From Raffaelea ambrosiae (Eukaryota; Ascomycota; Sordariomycetes; Ophiostomatales; Ophiostomataceae), in NCBI GenBank assembly GCA_002778195.1, contig PCDI01000002.1, positions 2,865,234-2,929,233 on the forward strand: 64,000 bases of DNA, written 5' to 3'. Under the pieces are notes generated by a model that ran no database searches, was not told the DNA's origin, and was given only the letters and a program-made list of their open reading frames with translations. Each line of letters starts with the position of its first letter. Position 1 is the stretch's first letter. A program made the translations under genes and the position numbers. Shown piece after piece: positions 44,914 to 56,696 of the stretch.

Positions 44914-46537
44914 CGAGTCCTCGACTACTCTATATAATCAGGCCAGCTCGGGCAGCGAGCCGGCACGCGCGAGACCAGACAATTCAAGGCAAAAAAAAAA
45001 AAAACTTGAGACAGAACCGTTCATGACCAAAAACGGTTCCTCTGCCTTTTGCCCCTTCCCAGCCTACACCGGGCAAAAGCAGTGCTGCTAACTTACGCCC
45101 GTTCAGCCGAAAGGCACCTAAGAGGCGCGTATGGTGTAAGAGGCACTTGCGGTGTAAGAGGCACTGGACTAAGAGGGCACCAAACACTACCACTGCTTAT
45201 CATTCTTCAAGCAATCCCGCTTCGGTCCTTCGCTGGACCCCTTCCCGGTCTCCACTCCTGGGGTCCGCTCAGCAGTTGAAATACCATAGCTTGGAACAAA
45301 GAGAGGCACAGTAGTACCCTGTTCACCTTGGATGGGACGTCGTTTCCACCCGGAGCATCTTTCCCTATCGGGAGATACCAGCACGTTCACCAACCGGTAG
45401 TATCCTTCTTTTGTCATAAAAGTGTCGCTGGGTTTACGAGGTACTACGAGCGGAAGCAAACAGAGGCCGAGCGTCCTGCCCCAGAACGGGCTCACATTTT
45501 TAGTGGGCTGTTTCTTACACGTAGAATGGTCCAGGATAGTATCTGACCTACTCGTACCATGTATCTTACTGCATAGGATATATCTTACATATTGGCCGGA
45601 AGGTCTCCGGTGGCCGCGGGGCACCGTCCCGCCGGGGTGGTGTGTTGACCGGGATGTCCCACCAAGAGCAGCGGCCGGGTCCTCCAAAAGACCAGAAAAC
45701 AGACAACCAGCGGACAGACGGTGGTTTTTGTCTGACATCTTACTGCACATATGCAAGCACCCCCAGTCGTTTTAGCTTCTGATGCTGCATCAACCCCTCC
45801 CCCCTTGGCCTGTCTGGACAGTCGAGAAATGAGACGCTGCCACGTAGCTGTGGTCCTTGGAAGGAAGCAGCTAGAAAACAATTTGCAATTTCGAAGCGAA
45901 AAGTCTCCTAATTGTTGGGTCTCCGCTCACTTTCTGGTCTGTCTTCTGTCTCCATTTCCCGGTTTTTCATTTTCCCATCTGGCCGCCGTACCCGGCATGA
46001 CCACGCATGGCCAGCACATGGTTACACTGCTTGACTAGAGCAGAGAATTTATTGTCCCGGATGCTAGTGAGCTAACGCAGACTTGGCAGTCCCGGGCGGA
46101 GGGTTTGCTCCAAGAGGTCGGATTGTCTGCAAACTCACAGAATGGACAAGCACATGTGGTGTATGTCCTCAACAAAAAAACGAGATAAGAACAGTATAAT
46201 CGGAAACTTAATTTTTTGATCCATTAAAAATGCGTAAGGCCGAACAAGCGTTCTTTCTACCCTTCCCGTTGAAGGCGAGGAAAGTTCAAATCAACAGAGA
46301 CATGTGCCGAACACACACACATACACACAGCCCGGTGTTTGCTTTTTTTTCTTTTTTTTTTCGTTTTGAATGGTGAGAGAGCACAAACCCAGAACCCAGC
46401 CGCTCGCTTCCTCTTCCTCCTCGTTTCTAGCTTGGTGCCTTACGCCGAATGCATCCCGTCCCAAATCCCAGTCGTGACAAAGAAATCCTTCCTCTTGTAG
46501 ACACTTTCCAGTATGCGAGTGTGTTGTAGCATTGTGT

Positions 46538-46540
<3 letters not shown>

Positions 46541-46576
<36 letters not shown>

Positions 46577-46588
46577 TGTGTGTGTGTA
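46541..46588. repeat. Compound (GA)n(GT)n microsatellite
   Basis: About 16 GA units pass directly into seven GT units, about 65-110 bases past the p24 stop codon. Confidence 0.95.
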
Positions 46589-46653
46589 TACAAGAATGGA
46601 GGAGGTGGTGGTGGAATCGACAAAATTCGTCTCGGAATGTCGCAGAAACCCTT

Positions 46654-47608
46654 TCAAACGTAGCCTTTCCGGGCGCCCTTGAAGAAGAACTGAACAACAA
46701 ACACCTGCAATGCGCCCATGGCGACAATCAGGCCGCACTGGATCAGAGAGAAGTTGATGATGCGGCGCTCTGTGCTGCGGACGGTGCTGAAGTTGCGGTT
46801 CTCGCGCGTGCGGAAGTACTTCTGGTTGCGCGTGATCGTGGACAGCTGGCCGGAGATCTTGAAAACGGACTCCTCAAGCTTGGAGGTCTGCTCGGTGGAG
46901 CTGCCCTGCTTGGAGGGAAGCTTGACGCGAGACTCGTTCTCGACCTGGTGGAAGGGATGATGGTTAGGCTCTGCAGGTTCCGTGAAATTTTGGGGTGACA
47001 ACAGGAGCTTGACACAAGCAAATCGGCAGAGAAAAAAAAGAAGAAACGAAAAGCAAAAAATAAACATATAAAACCCCCAGAAAAGGGGAGGGGGCACGAG
47101 ATGCGAAAAGAAGGGGACCGCCAACATACCGAGATCTCAAAGTCGACGTATTTGTCCGTGTACGTGCTCATCTCGTTGCTGAAGCAGAACCGGTACTCGC
47201 CCTGGTCATTGGCTGTGAAGACAAAGTCGCCTTGCCGCTCATTCATACCGTCGAGGATGGTCTTGCCGTTCGGGCCCGTAACTTCGTAGTCGACATCGAA
47301 AGAGCCGCCAGATTGGACCTGGGAGAAGGGGAAAAAGGGGGGGTGGACGTTAGCATGCAAGCAAGATGCGTAGTAAATACCATTGGGGAGCATCGCAACA
47401 AATGCGGATCTGATGAAACAGATAGCTGTCCCGAATTCAAAAGGAAGAGACCTACTGCAAAGTAGAATGCAATCTTCTCGCCCTGCTTCGGGGCATCGGC
47501 AAAGAAGCACGCCTTCTCGTTCGCGGACAGCTTGTACGTCAGCGCGGTCGCGGCCACGTCGCTCGCAAACCAGGCGGCGAGCCCGGCGATCATGTGTGAG
47601 ATCCTCAT
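46654..47608 (-). CDS. p24 family cargo receptor (emp24/gp25L/TMED), 210 aa
   Basis: Type I membrane protein of COPI/COPII vesicles that helps select cargo, such as GPI-anchored proteins, between ER and Golgi. Exons 47608-47456, 47318-47130 and 46944-46654 join to 210 codons. Layout: signal peptide (residues 1-~21), GOLD domain (~22-115, with YKLSANEKACFFADAPKQGEKIAFYF and GEYRFCFSNEMSTYTDKYVDFEI, including the two conserved cysteines), a coiled-coil (~117-170, STEQTSKLEESVFKISGQLS), a TM helix (~176-197), and a short cytosolic tail FFFKGARKGYV. The tail has the FF motif and a C-terminal Val suited to COPII binding. Which p24 subfamily (yeast Erp/Emp24/Erv25) is not decided from sequence alone. 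Confidence 0.95.
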
Positions 47609-48710
47609 TGTCGCTGGCTGTGTGGCTGGGCGGACAGCATATAGGACGATGAAGGGAAAGAGAACAAAAGAACAAGAAGAAGGGTGCGAATATTCACACA
47701 CACAAAAAAGGCCGTGATGCTTTTTTTTTGGATGTGCTCTTCTGGGCTGCACGCGAAAATGGGGCGCAAAAGAGCGAAGGCGTTCTGGACACGCTGGACA
47801 CGCTGGACACGGTAGCACCCCTGCCGCTAGCAATTGCGAGTACTGTTAGCGGATTATTCAAATTTCCTACTGCCGGTTCACGTTAAATTTGCGAGAAAAA
47901 GAGGGAGTCAGGGGCAGCTCTTTAAAAAAAAAAGGAGGATGTGGGGTCTCTTTCTCCTGTAGGGATGCCCGATTTGGGTGAAAGGTCGCCACACTTCAGC
48001 CACACTGCTTCCACTTACGAGGTGCAGTTATTGTGTCTTCAGTTACAAATGGGTTACGCATGTCAGATACTTTTTGACAATGTGCCCTTAGCAATTCCTT
48101 CAGTGATGCAATGCCATAGCCAAAACTCCGTTTACTATGTACCCCGTACTTGTATGGGCTAGAGCGTTATAAGTTTGCGGGCGTTCCCCCATGGTGGATC
48201 TCGGGCTGTGTCGATGAGGAAGTTGGGCTTCTTGTGAGAGATATTTCATTCCGTATTCTTTGTACGGTGTATTTCTATGCCACGTATTTCCGGCTTTGAA
48301 TTTCACTTTCACCTTTCACCTTTGGCCTATATAATAACTGGGCGTTAGGTATGTTTCACGCAACACCCATCCGTCTGCACAGGGTAGATTTGTCGAATCC
48401 GCACGTAGCGGATTTCATGCAGTCTTCGAAACTTTGTGTACACATTTTCACAGGACAATAGGTTGTGCCTGCTCTCTGGGCCTGCCTTGTCACTTCAGCA
48501 GCCTCGTCGACAAATGTGGCAAGAACTCGCATGTACGATCACACGTTGAATGCGATGTGGCTCAACCGGACACCAGCCACGGGATCCACTAAATTTTTCT
48601 GCGTTCTGGAGTCGCCATAATAAATATAGCGTCGTGAACTTCGACTTATCAAAAACAAAAATCGGCATTCCTGCGACGCGACGAAGACGACTTGTCGAAG
48701 GAAGCGAACG
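47609..48710. promoter_or_regulatory. Divergent intergenic region p24 / PRP45
   Basis: 1.1 kb between opposite start codons; it should hold both promoters. Near 47788-47815 a CTGGACACG unit is repeated three times. No known operator is recognised and no gene is seen. Confidence 0.5.
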
Positions 48711-50936
48711 ATGTCGTCCATTGCAGCATCTCTGGCGCGGGCTCTACCGAAGCCGAAGTACACGGGCGAAGACGAAGATGTGCCACAACGGGCAACACAA
48801 CGGGGACCACGCATCGTCAGCAAGGCTGAGCTGGACGAGACGCAGATTGTGGTAAAGGTAGGGATCCTTTCGTTCTCTTTGGTCTCGTTGGCTGCAGAAA
48901 CAGAAGCGCGAGCAGATAACTGACCTTCTTTTTTTTCAATTCAATATAGAGAGCCGGACCACCAGCATACGGACAGCGCTCAGGATGGCGGCCACGCGGG
49001 CCCGAAGACTTTGGCGATGGAGGCGCCTTCCCGGAAATTCCGTTTGCGCAGTACCCCCTGGACATGGGCAAGTCGAAGCCCGGCGCGACCAAGAGCAATG
49101 CGCTGGCCGTGCAGGTGGATGGGGAGGGAAAGATCAAGTACGACGCGATTGCGCGACAAGGCCACACGGAGAGCCGCATCATCCACACGTCGTTCAAGGA
49201 CCTGATTCCGCTGCGGCAGCGCGCCGAGGCGGGCGACATCAATCTGGAGCGGCCGAGCCAAGAGCAGGTGCAGCAGACAGCAGAGGAGACGCGGGAGGCG
49301 CTGGCGAAGCTGGTCAGCGGCGCGGTGGCAGCGCAGAAGCCCAAGACGCTGGCGTCAATGGGCCAGCGGAAGGAGGCGACGTTCGTGCGGTACACGCCAG
49401 CGTCGCAGATGGGCAACAACGCGAATAAGAAGGAGCGGGTGATGAAGATCGTTGAACGGCAACGGGTACGTCTCTTGTTTATTTTATTTTTTTCTTTTCC
49501 GTTTTCTTCCCGGATGGGAGACTGGTGGCCCTGGGGGCCAGTCCAGAACAGCAATAATACTAACCAAAGTTCGATTTTAGGACCCGATGGAACCGCCCAA
49601 GTTCAAGCACAAGAAGATCCCACGAGGCCGTAAGTCCAGAGACATGACCTATTTCTACGATACACGATGCAGGTGACAGTACTAACACTTTTGGCTCACC
49701 AGCACCGACACCACCACCACCCGTGATGCACAGTCCTCCGCGCAAGTTGACAGCGGCCGACCAAGAGGCATGGAAGATTCCACGTGAGTAGAAATCTTCT
49801 TTTTTTAAAAGTTCCATGTGTGTTTGCATCAGATTACTGATTGGGATGTGTGTGTGTGTGTGTGTGTTGCAGCGCCCATATCCAACTGGAAGAACTCCAA
49901 GGGTTATACGGTCCCTCTCGACAAGCGGTTAGCGGCAGCAGGCAAGGGCCTCGAGGATGTCAGCATCAACGACAAGTTTGCGCAGCTGTCTGAAGCGCTG
50001 TACATGGCGGACCGACACGCACGCGAGGAAGTGCAGCAGCGGGCGCAGATGCAGCAGCGGCTGGCGGAGAAGGAGAAGCAGGAGAAGGAGGAGCACCTGC
50101 GGCAGCTCGCGCAGCAGGCACGGGCGGAGAAGGCCAAGGCGGCGGCGGCGTCCTCTTCACGGCGGCGGCCACGGCGCGACAGCCGCGACTCGCGGTACTC
50201 GGGGAGCGACAGCCGGTCTGACTACTCGTCGTCGGGCGAAGACAGCGAAGACTCGGGGATTCGGGAGCGCGAGGAGGCACGGAAGGAAAAGCGGCGCGAG
50301 GAAGAGCGCAAGCTGCGGCAGTCGCGGATGGGCGCGGAGCGACGGATGCAGGTGCTGGCGCGGGAGCAGAACCGCGACATCTCGGAGAAGGTGGCGCTCG
50401 GGCTGGCGAAACCGACGGCGTCGAGCGAGGGCATGTACGACTCGCGGCTGTTCAACCAGACGAGCGGGTTCGACAGCGGCATCAACGAGGACAACCCGTA
50501 CGACAAGCCGCTGTTTGCGGCGCAAGACGCGATCAGCAGCATCTACCGGGTGCGGAACAATGCGGGCGACGACGACGACGACGGCTACGACGAAGCGGCG
50601 GGCGACGCGGAGATGGCCAAGATCCAGAAGGCCAGCCGGTTCGGCGAGGCGCTGGGCCGGGGCACGTTCAAGGGAGCGCGCGAGGTGGAAGCGCGCGAGG
50701 GTCCGGTGCAGTTCGAGAAGGACCGGGCACCAGCAGCAGCAGCGGCAGCAGCCGCCGGCGGCGCTGCTGGGCCGGACGGGGCGGATCCGTTCAACGTGGA
50801 CAAGTTCTTGTCCGAGGTGGAGCAGAGCGCGTCGGCGGGCGGCAGCGGGGGCAAGCGACGGGGGTATGGGCTGCAGGAAGACGGGCCGCCATCTTCACGG
50901 TCAAAACGAGCACGTGTGGAGGAGGACGACGACTAA
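48711..50936 (+). CDS. PRP45: Pre-mRNA-processing protein 45 (SNW/SKIP domain), 618 aa, five exons
   Basis: Spliceosome component of the Prp19-associated complex, present from activation through both catalytic steps; in animals it is SKIP, also a transcription coregulator. Exons 48711-48857, 48950-49465, 49581-49629, 49703-49783 and 49873-50936. The N-terminal part has PPAYGQRSGWRPRGPEDFGDGGAFPEI and QYPLDMG. The SNW core at residues ~225-330 has MEPPKFKHKKIP, PPPPVMHSPPRKLT, and the name-giving ISNWKNSKGYTVPLDKRLAA (S268-N269-W270). Helical charged sequence follows, then RRMQVLAREQNRDISEKVALGLAKP, YDSRLFNQTSGFDSGINEDNPYDKPLF, and a C-terminal nuclear-localisation-like RSKRARVEEDDD. Four introns in a splicing factor gene, two exons under 85 nt. 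All splice joins restore the conserved protein. Confidence 0.97.
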
Positions 50937-53900
50937 CCCAGGAAGAAGCATATAACTAGTTATTCTCTTTACACTAATCCAAAGGCCACAAGGTTCTGTT
51001 TTGTTTTGGTCCCTGTCGTAACGGCAAGCCTCGTTTCACAATCTACTGTGACAACGTTTCTTTTTCAAAAGCATGCCGCTTTTGTCACTTCTGTTGCCGG
51101 CCTCCCTAGTACGTGGGCATGTTTGATTACTTGCCCATGGCACCGACGCCAATCAGAGACTTCAGATGAGGCGTACGTCGACCTACGAGAGCTGACGACA
51201 CTGCCAAGGCTCTAAGGGAAATGCAACAAGACGCGGCGGAGGTCGGGGCCAGAGTGGAAGTTCCCAGGATACCAAAATTGCGAGGAATGGATTCGAGTTG
51301 AGGGTATGCATGCCGGCGAAGGCGCAGCACGGTTGACAGGACTCTCTTCCGTTTTGCCCATGTTGGTTGCTGTTCTGGCGGCGGCTAATTGAAGAGGCGC
51401 CAACAGGGCAGCAGCCGTCGGTACTGCGAACTATGGCTCGTGTGTCAGCCAATTTGGTTCAATGTCGAAGAAGACGGCTGTGTACGCTGTGCTTCTCTGT
51501 GGCGTCGAAAATGAAACAGAGTGGAGGAAGCATCTCGGAGGGTCTTGATGACGACGATGTTGAGATAGCAGAATGGAAAAGTCGGATCCACAGTCAAGTG
51601 AGGCAGACAGGGACAAACAAGATCGACAGTAGACGTGAGTAAGGCGATAAGGGACGGGAAGAGGGGGGGGGGGGGGGCCACTAAAAAAGAGACAGAAAAA
51701 AAAAAATGAGATTCGCACCGCCACATTGCGTAACTACTCTGTACTCGTATGCTGAGGTGGACAAGTGGATTGGTTGCATCTCCTGTGCTGGGAATAACTA
51801 GTGGTAGTGCCCAAGTGCCCAAATCGAGCAACAGCAAGCAACATTTTAGCGTCCTTTAGCGCCATACGTCGCCTGCCCGCAGCGACTTTCTGTTCGCGCC
51901 GTGTCTTGGCAGGGCCTGTTCCAGGCCCTTGCAGGAGTGCGTGTGCTTCTCTTTTTTTTTTTTTTTTTTTCCCCTTCTTGGTGTGCTTATGCAGTGTCTG
52001 AAGTATCTGACAGCGGCAGAGGGATGCGGAGGGGGGAAGGGAAGGGAAGGATCCTGCGTGCCGCGAGAGAAAGCTGCATGCAAGGGCACGCAGTGCTGGG
52101 GACTGGGCCGGGAGATGCATTGAGCCTCACTGCCAAGGACCAGGACGACAGTCTCGGACAGTCCCAGACAAGTCCCAGAGAGGCGAGCACCGCGAGGGTG
52201 CAGGACCGGAGAGGCGAGACATGGAAGAGGTGGCATTTTTTCCCCGTGGCTGCCTGCTGGGCCGTTTGCATAGCAACTAGCTATTGCTACTCTATGTACG
52301 AGTACGGATGAATGGGTGATGTCTAGGATCTTACATGGTGGTTTTCTTCACGATGGGGACGACCGTATTCTATTCGGGAAGCCAGCACCGCCAGGAGGGT
52401 CGCATTGGGGCTCCAGCACAGAGCATCTTACCGCGCGCGGGAGGCACATGCTGTTGTGCTTTGTACGAGGCAAAGAAGAAAAAATACATGGAAGAAAGGG
52501 GTCAGTGACAAAGAAGACATGTCAAAAAAAAAATTAAAAAAATTAAAAAAAAAACGGCTCGGCAGGGTCGGGTGTTTTCTGGAAGGGGGCGCAGACTCGG
52601 GCTTTGGGACTGGGGCTCGCAGCCCCGGGGGTTCTTTTCTTCTTTGTTTTCTTTACGAGGCACGGACAGGATCTCGTTTTTGGGCCCTGGAGCTTCTTTA
52701 TTTCTTATTTTCTCCCGGGGGAAGGGCCTGTTCAGAAACACCACAAGAGCGGCCTAGACAGCGGGACGAACCTGCTCTTCGCAGCCAAGTCGCAAGAGCC
52801 GGCATTGCAGGGTCCGCCGTCCATCGTCGGCCTGTTCCTCTAGTGCACGGCTGGGCGATCCGTCTCAAACCAGGCCGTTCTCTTGCGACAGGTGTTTCCG
52901 ACGAGACAGGAAAAACCAGGAAACCCAACGAGGGGAGGCCGCGGGCACAGCCCATCAAACAGGGCAGGAAAACCACAAGAGACGCAGAAAAAGAGGGTCA
53001 GACGTGCCCAAGAGCTGTCCAAGAGCTGTCCACGAGGGCGGTCGAGACTGTGCGCGAGCCGCATACTGTGTGTATAGTCGCAGCGCGCATGGACACGGGC
53101 TCGTACTCGTTCCTAGTATGGAGCAGGTAGTGGTGATTCTGTAGGCAGTGCCTGGATGGGCTGGATGCTACTCTTGGCCACAGACGTCAACAGAGGCCAC
53201 TGCCGATGGCCCGTCTGTGTGTATCGGGATGTCTGGTCATACTCTGCTCCATCTGCTTGTTTTCTTGTCGTCTTGCCGTCGTGTTTGGTCTCGGGGGGGG
53301 TTTCCTCGTCTGTTTCCGCCAGCTTGGCTGGCCATGTGCAGACAATCCTCGCATCTTCACTCCTCCTTGCCTGTGACCGACTGCCTCCTTTCTTTTCCTG
53401 CCTTGTTCGCGCGTCTCTCTCCTTTTGCACCTCGCTATCCAGACGTCCCTCCCCTCCGGCCCTCCCTTTTTCAATGTGTGTACGCAACTCGGCCACTGGT
53501 TGCTGGGGCCGGCTCCACTCCCATTGCGTAGCATGGGGCGTTAGCGAGGGGCGTGCGCGTATACTTACACGCAACAGTGTATTAGTGAGTCTTTCCGTGT
53601 TAGTCTGTCTCCCTTTCTCGACACCACCACCACCACCACCACCACCACCACCACTTTCCTGCCGGGTGTCTCCTGCTTTTTCACCCCGTTCTCTCCGTTC
53701 CTGGCCTCTCCTGGCCTCTGCCCTCCTCTCCTGCCGCCGGCACCCTCCCTCATGCACACACCACCTGGGCCCCGTATTCGAGATAGATCCATATAATAAA
53801 GCATCAACTAGGGGGGGGGGGGGGGTGTGGGCAGAGACAAGTAGAGACAAGCGATCGCATGGTGGACGCACCGCGCGTCCCTCGCCCTCACCTTCTCCTG

Positions 53901-54571
53901 CCCTTTCTTGGCTCTTCACTTTCACGTACAATGCAGTCGTAGCTTCGTACGAGTAGGCGTTTTTTCTTCTCTCCGTCGTCGATAGACAGGGTCGGTTTGT
54001 ATGGGTGTCGATTGGCTGTTGGCACTCTTTCGTGCTCTTTTCCCGACTGGTCGTCTTTTCCTGCTCGGCTTTCTGGTTGATCTTTGTTTCATTCTACCGT
54101 TTTATAAGCCCCGGCCCTTCTTTCGATTTCTCCTCCCCCCCGCGGCCTTCAGATAAAACTGCTGCTGTCCCGGTTTTCAGGAAATAAAAGAGTTCTGCTC
54201 TCCTACTTTCCCAAGCATAAACAGGAATCTGGAACTAGAACGGAGAAGAAGAAAAACAAACACAAAACAAGTTTATACCAGTTCCCGAGCCACTCGTTCC
54301 TTCCTGCTTTCTCCCTCTCCTCTATTAGTCGGTCGATCTGACCGTCCACCACACTCGCTGTCTCTTTATTTGTCCGGCCCTGTGGACGTGCCATCTTGTT
54401 TTCTCTCCTTTTCACTTTTGCCGTCACGTTTCTCCCTTATATCTCTTCACTGCCCACACACATTCGCTCTCTCGATCTGTCGCTCAACCGCTCTCTATTT
54501 GCGTCGGCTTACTAGCACGCTGGTGGTCGTCGTTGTTAGCAGCATCTTTCCCGGCAATCCATATTCGCATC
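50937..54571. other. Gene-free intergenic region
   Basis: 3.6 kb with no supportable gene. It holds two G15 runs (51663-51677, 53811-53825), long T (51951-51970) and A runs, a (CCA)n repeat, and three TACGAGTA motifs (51742, 52297, 53948). The last 500 bases are T/C-rich and should contain the GH16 promoter. Confidence 0.55.
53620..53653. repeat. (ACC)n trinucleotide microsatellite
   Basis: Eleven ACC units, perfect, intergenic. Confidence 0.95.
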
Positions 54572-55965
54572 ATGGACGGCAAATACTACAAGTATGACTC
54601 CGTGTCTAAGTGGCACCCTTCAGCATGGGGCAAGAAGGTCTGGGCTGGTGTAGCTGTCCTCGTGGCCGTCATCCTGGCCATTGTCATTCCCGTCGGGGTT
54701 GTCGTCTCCAGAAACAACAGATATCCCAGCTATAGCACCCTCAGCTACACGCTGAAAGATACATGTAAGTCAGGCAAGGTGGAGCTGAGGATGAGGTCTC
54801 GTAGTGGCATTTGCACCCCCAAGAGTCAACAAGCCGCCGGTCAGAGCATGGACACCTAAGCTAACACCTCCCAGACTCGGGCGACACTTTCTTTGACATG
54901 TTTGACTACTACACCGGCTACGATCCCGCCAACGGCTTCGTGCACTATGTGCCGGAAACCACTGCAACGACACTCGTGAGTCTCCGCCCTTGCTCTCCCC
55001 AGAAGCAGACCACTGCCCACCCTCTTGTCCTCTAACACGCTCCCCAGAACCTCACATCCGCCGACAGCTCGTCTGCTTTTGTCCGTGTCGACACCTCTGT
55101 CGGCAACACGTCGTCCCCCGACGCCTCGACTGGCCGCTACTCGGTCCGTCTGACCTCCAAGAACCAGTATGACAACGGCCTGTTCATTTTTGATGTGAAG
55201 CACACCCCCTACGGCTGCGGCACGTGGCCAGCTCTGTGGCTGTCTGAGTAAGTGAACCCTTTTGCCAGCCTTGGTTCAAGTTTTGGTTCAACCTTCCATA
55301 CAACCTCCTTTTCCCGTATGTTTGCCTAGATCTAACACTTTTGTTTCAGCCCCAGCGACTGGCCTGACCATGGCGAGATCGACATCATGGAGGCTGTCAA
55401 CCAGGCCACCTCGGGCAACATGATGACCCTCCACACCACCGGCGGCTGCACCATGTCCTCCGTCAAGCGCAAGATGACCGGCGACGCCGGCCAGGGCGAC
55501 TGCCACAACACCACCAACTCCAACACCGGCTGCTACGTCGATGCCGACGACGACACCTACGGCGAAACCTTCAACGCCGACGGCGGCGGCACCGTGGCCG
55601 TCGAGTGGCGCGATGCCGGCATCCGCATCTGGCAGTTCTCCAACAGCTCCGTGCCCTCGGACATCACAGCCGGCTCGCCCGACCCCAACAGCTGGGGCGA
55701 GGCCCTGGCCGACTTCCCCAGCACCCGCTGCGACATTGGCACCCATTTCCAGAACGCCAGCATCATTGCCAACATCGACCTCTGCGGCGACCTGGGCGAG
55801 GCCAAGTACCCGACCTCGGGCTGTCCCCTGAACTGTGTCGGCGACCACACCTGCATTGGCGGCACCGCGCCGACCAACTGCACCGACTTTGTTGCCAACT
55901 ACCCGAGTGCCTTTGCCAATGCCTACTGGGAGTTTGGCTCCTTCAAGGTGTACCAAGCGTCGTAA
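54572..55965 (+). CDS. Membrane-anchored GH16 endo-1,3(4)-beta-glucanase, 369 aa, four exons
   Basis: Hydrolyses beta-1,3 or mixed-linkage glucans, in fungi either cell-wall or external polymers. Exons 54572-54764, 54875-54975, 55048-55247 and 55350-55965 join in frame. Residues 1-~21 are cytosolic and basic. A single TM helix at ~23-47 (VWAGVAVLVAVILAIVIPVGVVV) acts as an uncleaved signal anchor, so the catalytic domain (~65-369) faces outside or the lumen. The retaining catalytic motif is GEIDIMEAVN, with nucleophile E174 and acid/base E179. Upstream are YGCGTWPALWLSD and GLFIFDVKHTPYG, and downstream CDIGTHFQNASIIANIDLCGD, all typical of the fungal laminarinase-like GH16 subgroup. Many Asn-X-Ser/Thr sites and cysteines fit a secreted fold. 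No GPI signal. Confidence 0.94.
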
Positions 55966-56696
55966 AGGGGAACGAAAAGCAAAGGAAAGAAACCAATGAA
56001 AGAAAGAATGGGCCAAAAAAGAAGCGAGGAATTTTACTGAACACGAAAAATGGGGAACTTGGCCTGTTGGTTAGACAAGAAACGCCCCGGAATGATGAAC
56101 GGCCCGGAACGGAGAACTGCCTGGCGCTGTTGAACCTGAGTTTCGGGAGGCTGGCTGTTTTGCTTGATTGGAGGAAGCCTTTGCTGGAGGCTGACATCTG
56201 GTTTTTTTTTTTTTCTTTTTTTTTCTTGCTTGTTCGCAAACTCATCCTCATTCCTGCGGGGGAGGATATGTCACACGGGTGGCCGCAGACCTTGTTATAT
56301 ATGTATGAACTTGCATGGCGTTGGGTGCAGGGATTAGGAGTTTTTTTGTCTGTATCTTCTGTTTGTTTCTTATGCTTTTTCTCTTGTATACGTTTTCTCT
56401 TGCTGTGTCCAACACAGGACACGATCCGAAATTACCGCATGAATATATGTACACATATTCTCTTCTTAATGTACATGCAGTTGTTGCCTCCCCCGTACAA
56501 CGTGCCCTTCTCCTCGTATCTCGTTTTCTTTTCGTCTAGTACATATAGAAAAAAAAAATATGTGTATCCCCCAGAATGCTGAGAAGAGATTGCTTTCCGA
56601 TTTTTGTCCCCTGTCTACCGTGTGAGATCAAAAAAAAAAAAAAGCCCCAAAACGCCATCTAATGTCGTGTCATGCAAGAAAGAACCTCCCCACCCC
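55966..56696. other. Intergenic between convergent GH16 and TIM22 genes
   Basis: T-rich and A-rich 3' flanks only. No gene seen. Confidence 0.7.

Larger units (their letters stand above)
42953..46653. other. Gene-poor intergenic region with assembly gap
   Basis: 3.7 kb without a supportable gene. Contains the methyltransferase promoter, a gap, a 16-bp palindrome (44898), a tandem GGTGTAAGAGGCACT repeat (about 45130-45165) and, close to the p24 gene, a GA/GT microsatellite. A 189-codon minus frame (45187-45756) has no recognisable features. Confidence 0.55.

Noticed and set aside
45187..45756. 189-codon minus frame in the gene-poor region near 45 kb
   Set aside because: No family features and low GC bias; length is within chance for this region.
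53113..53956. Overlapping long frames on both strands (266 and 272 codons)
   Set aside because: Both read through the CCA repeat and the G15 run. No start context, intron structure or family similarity.
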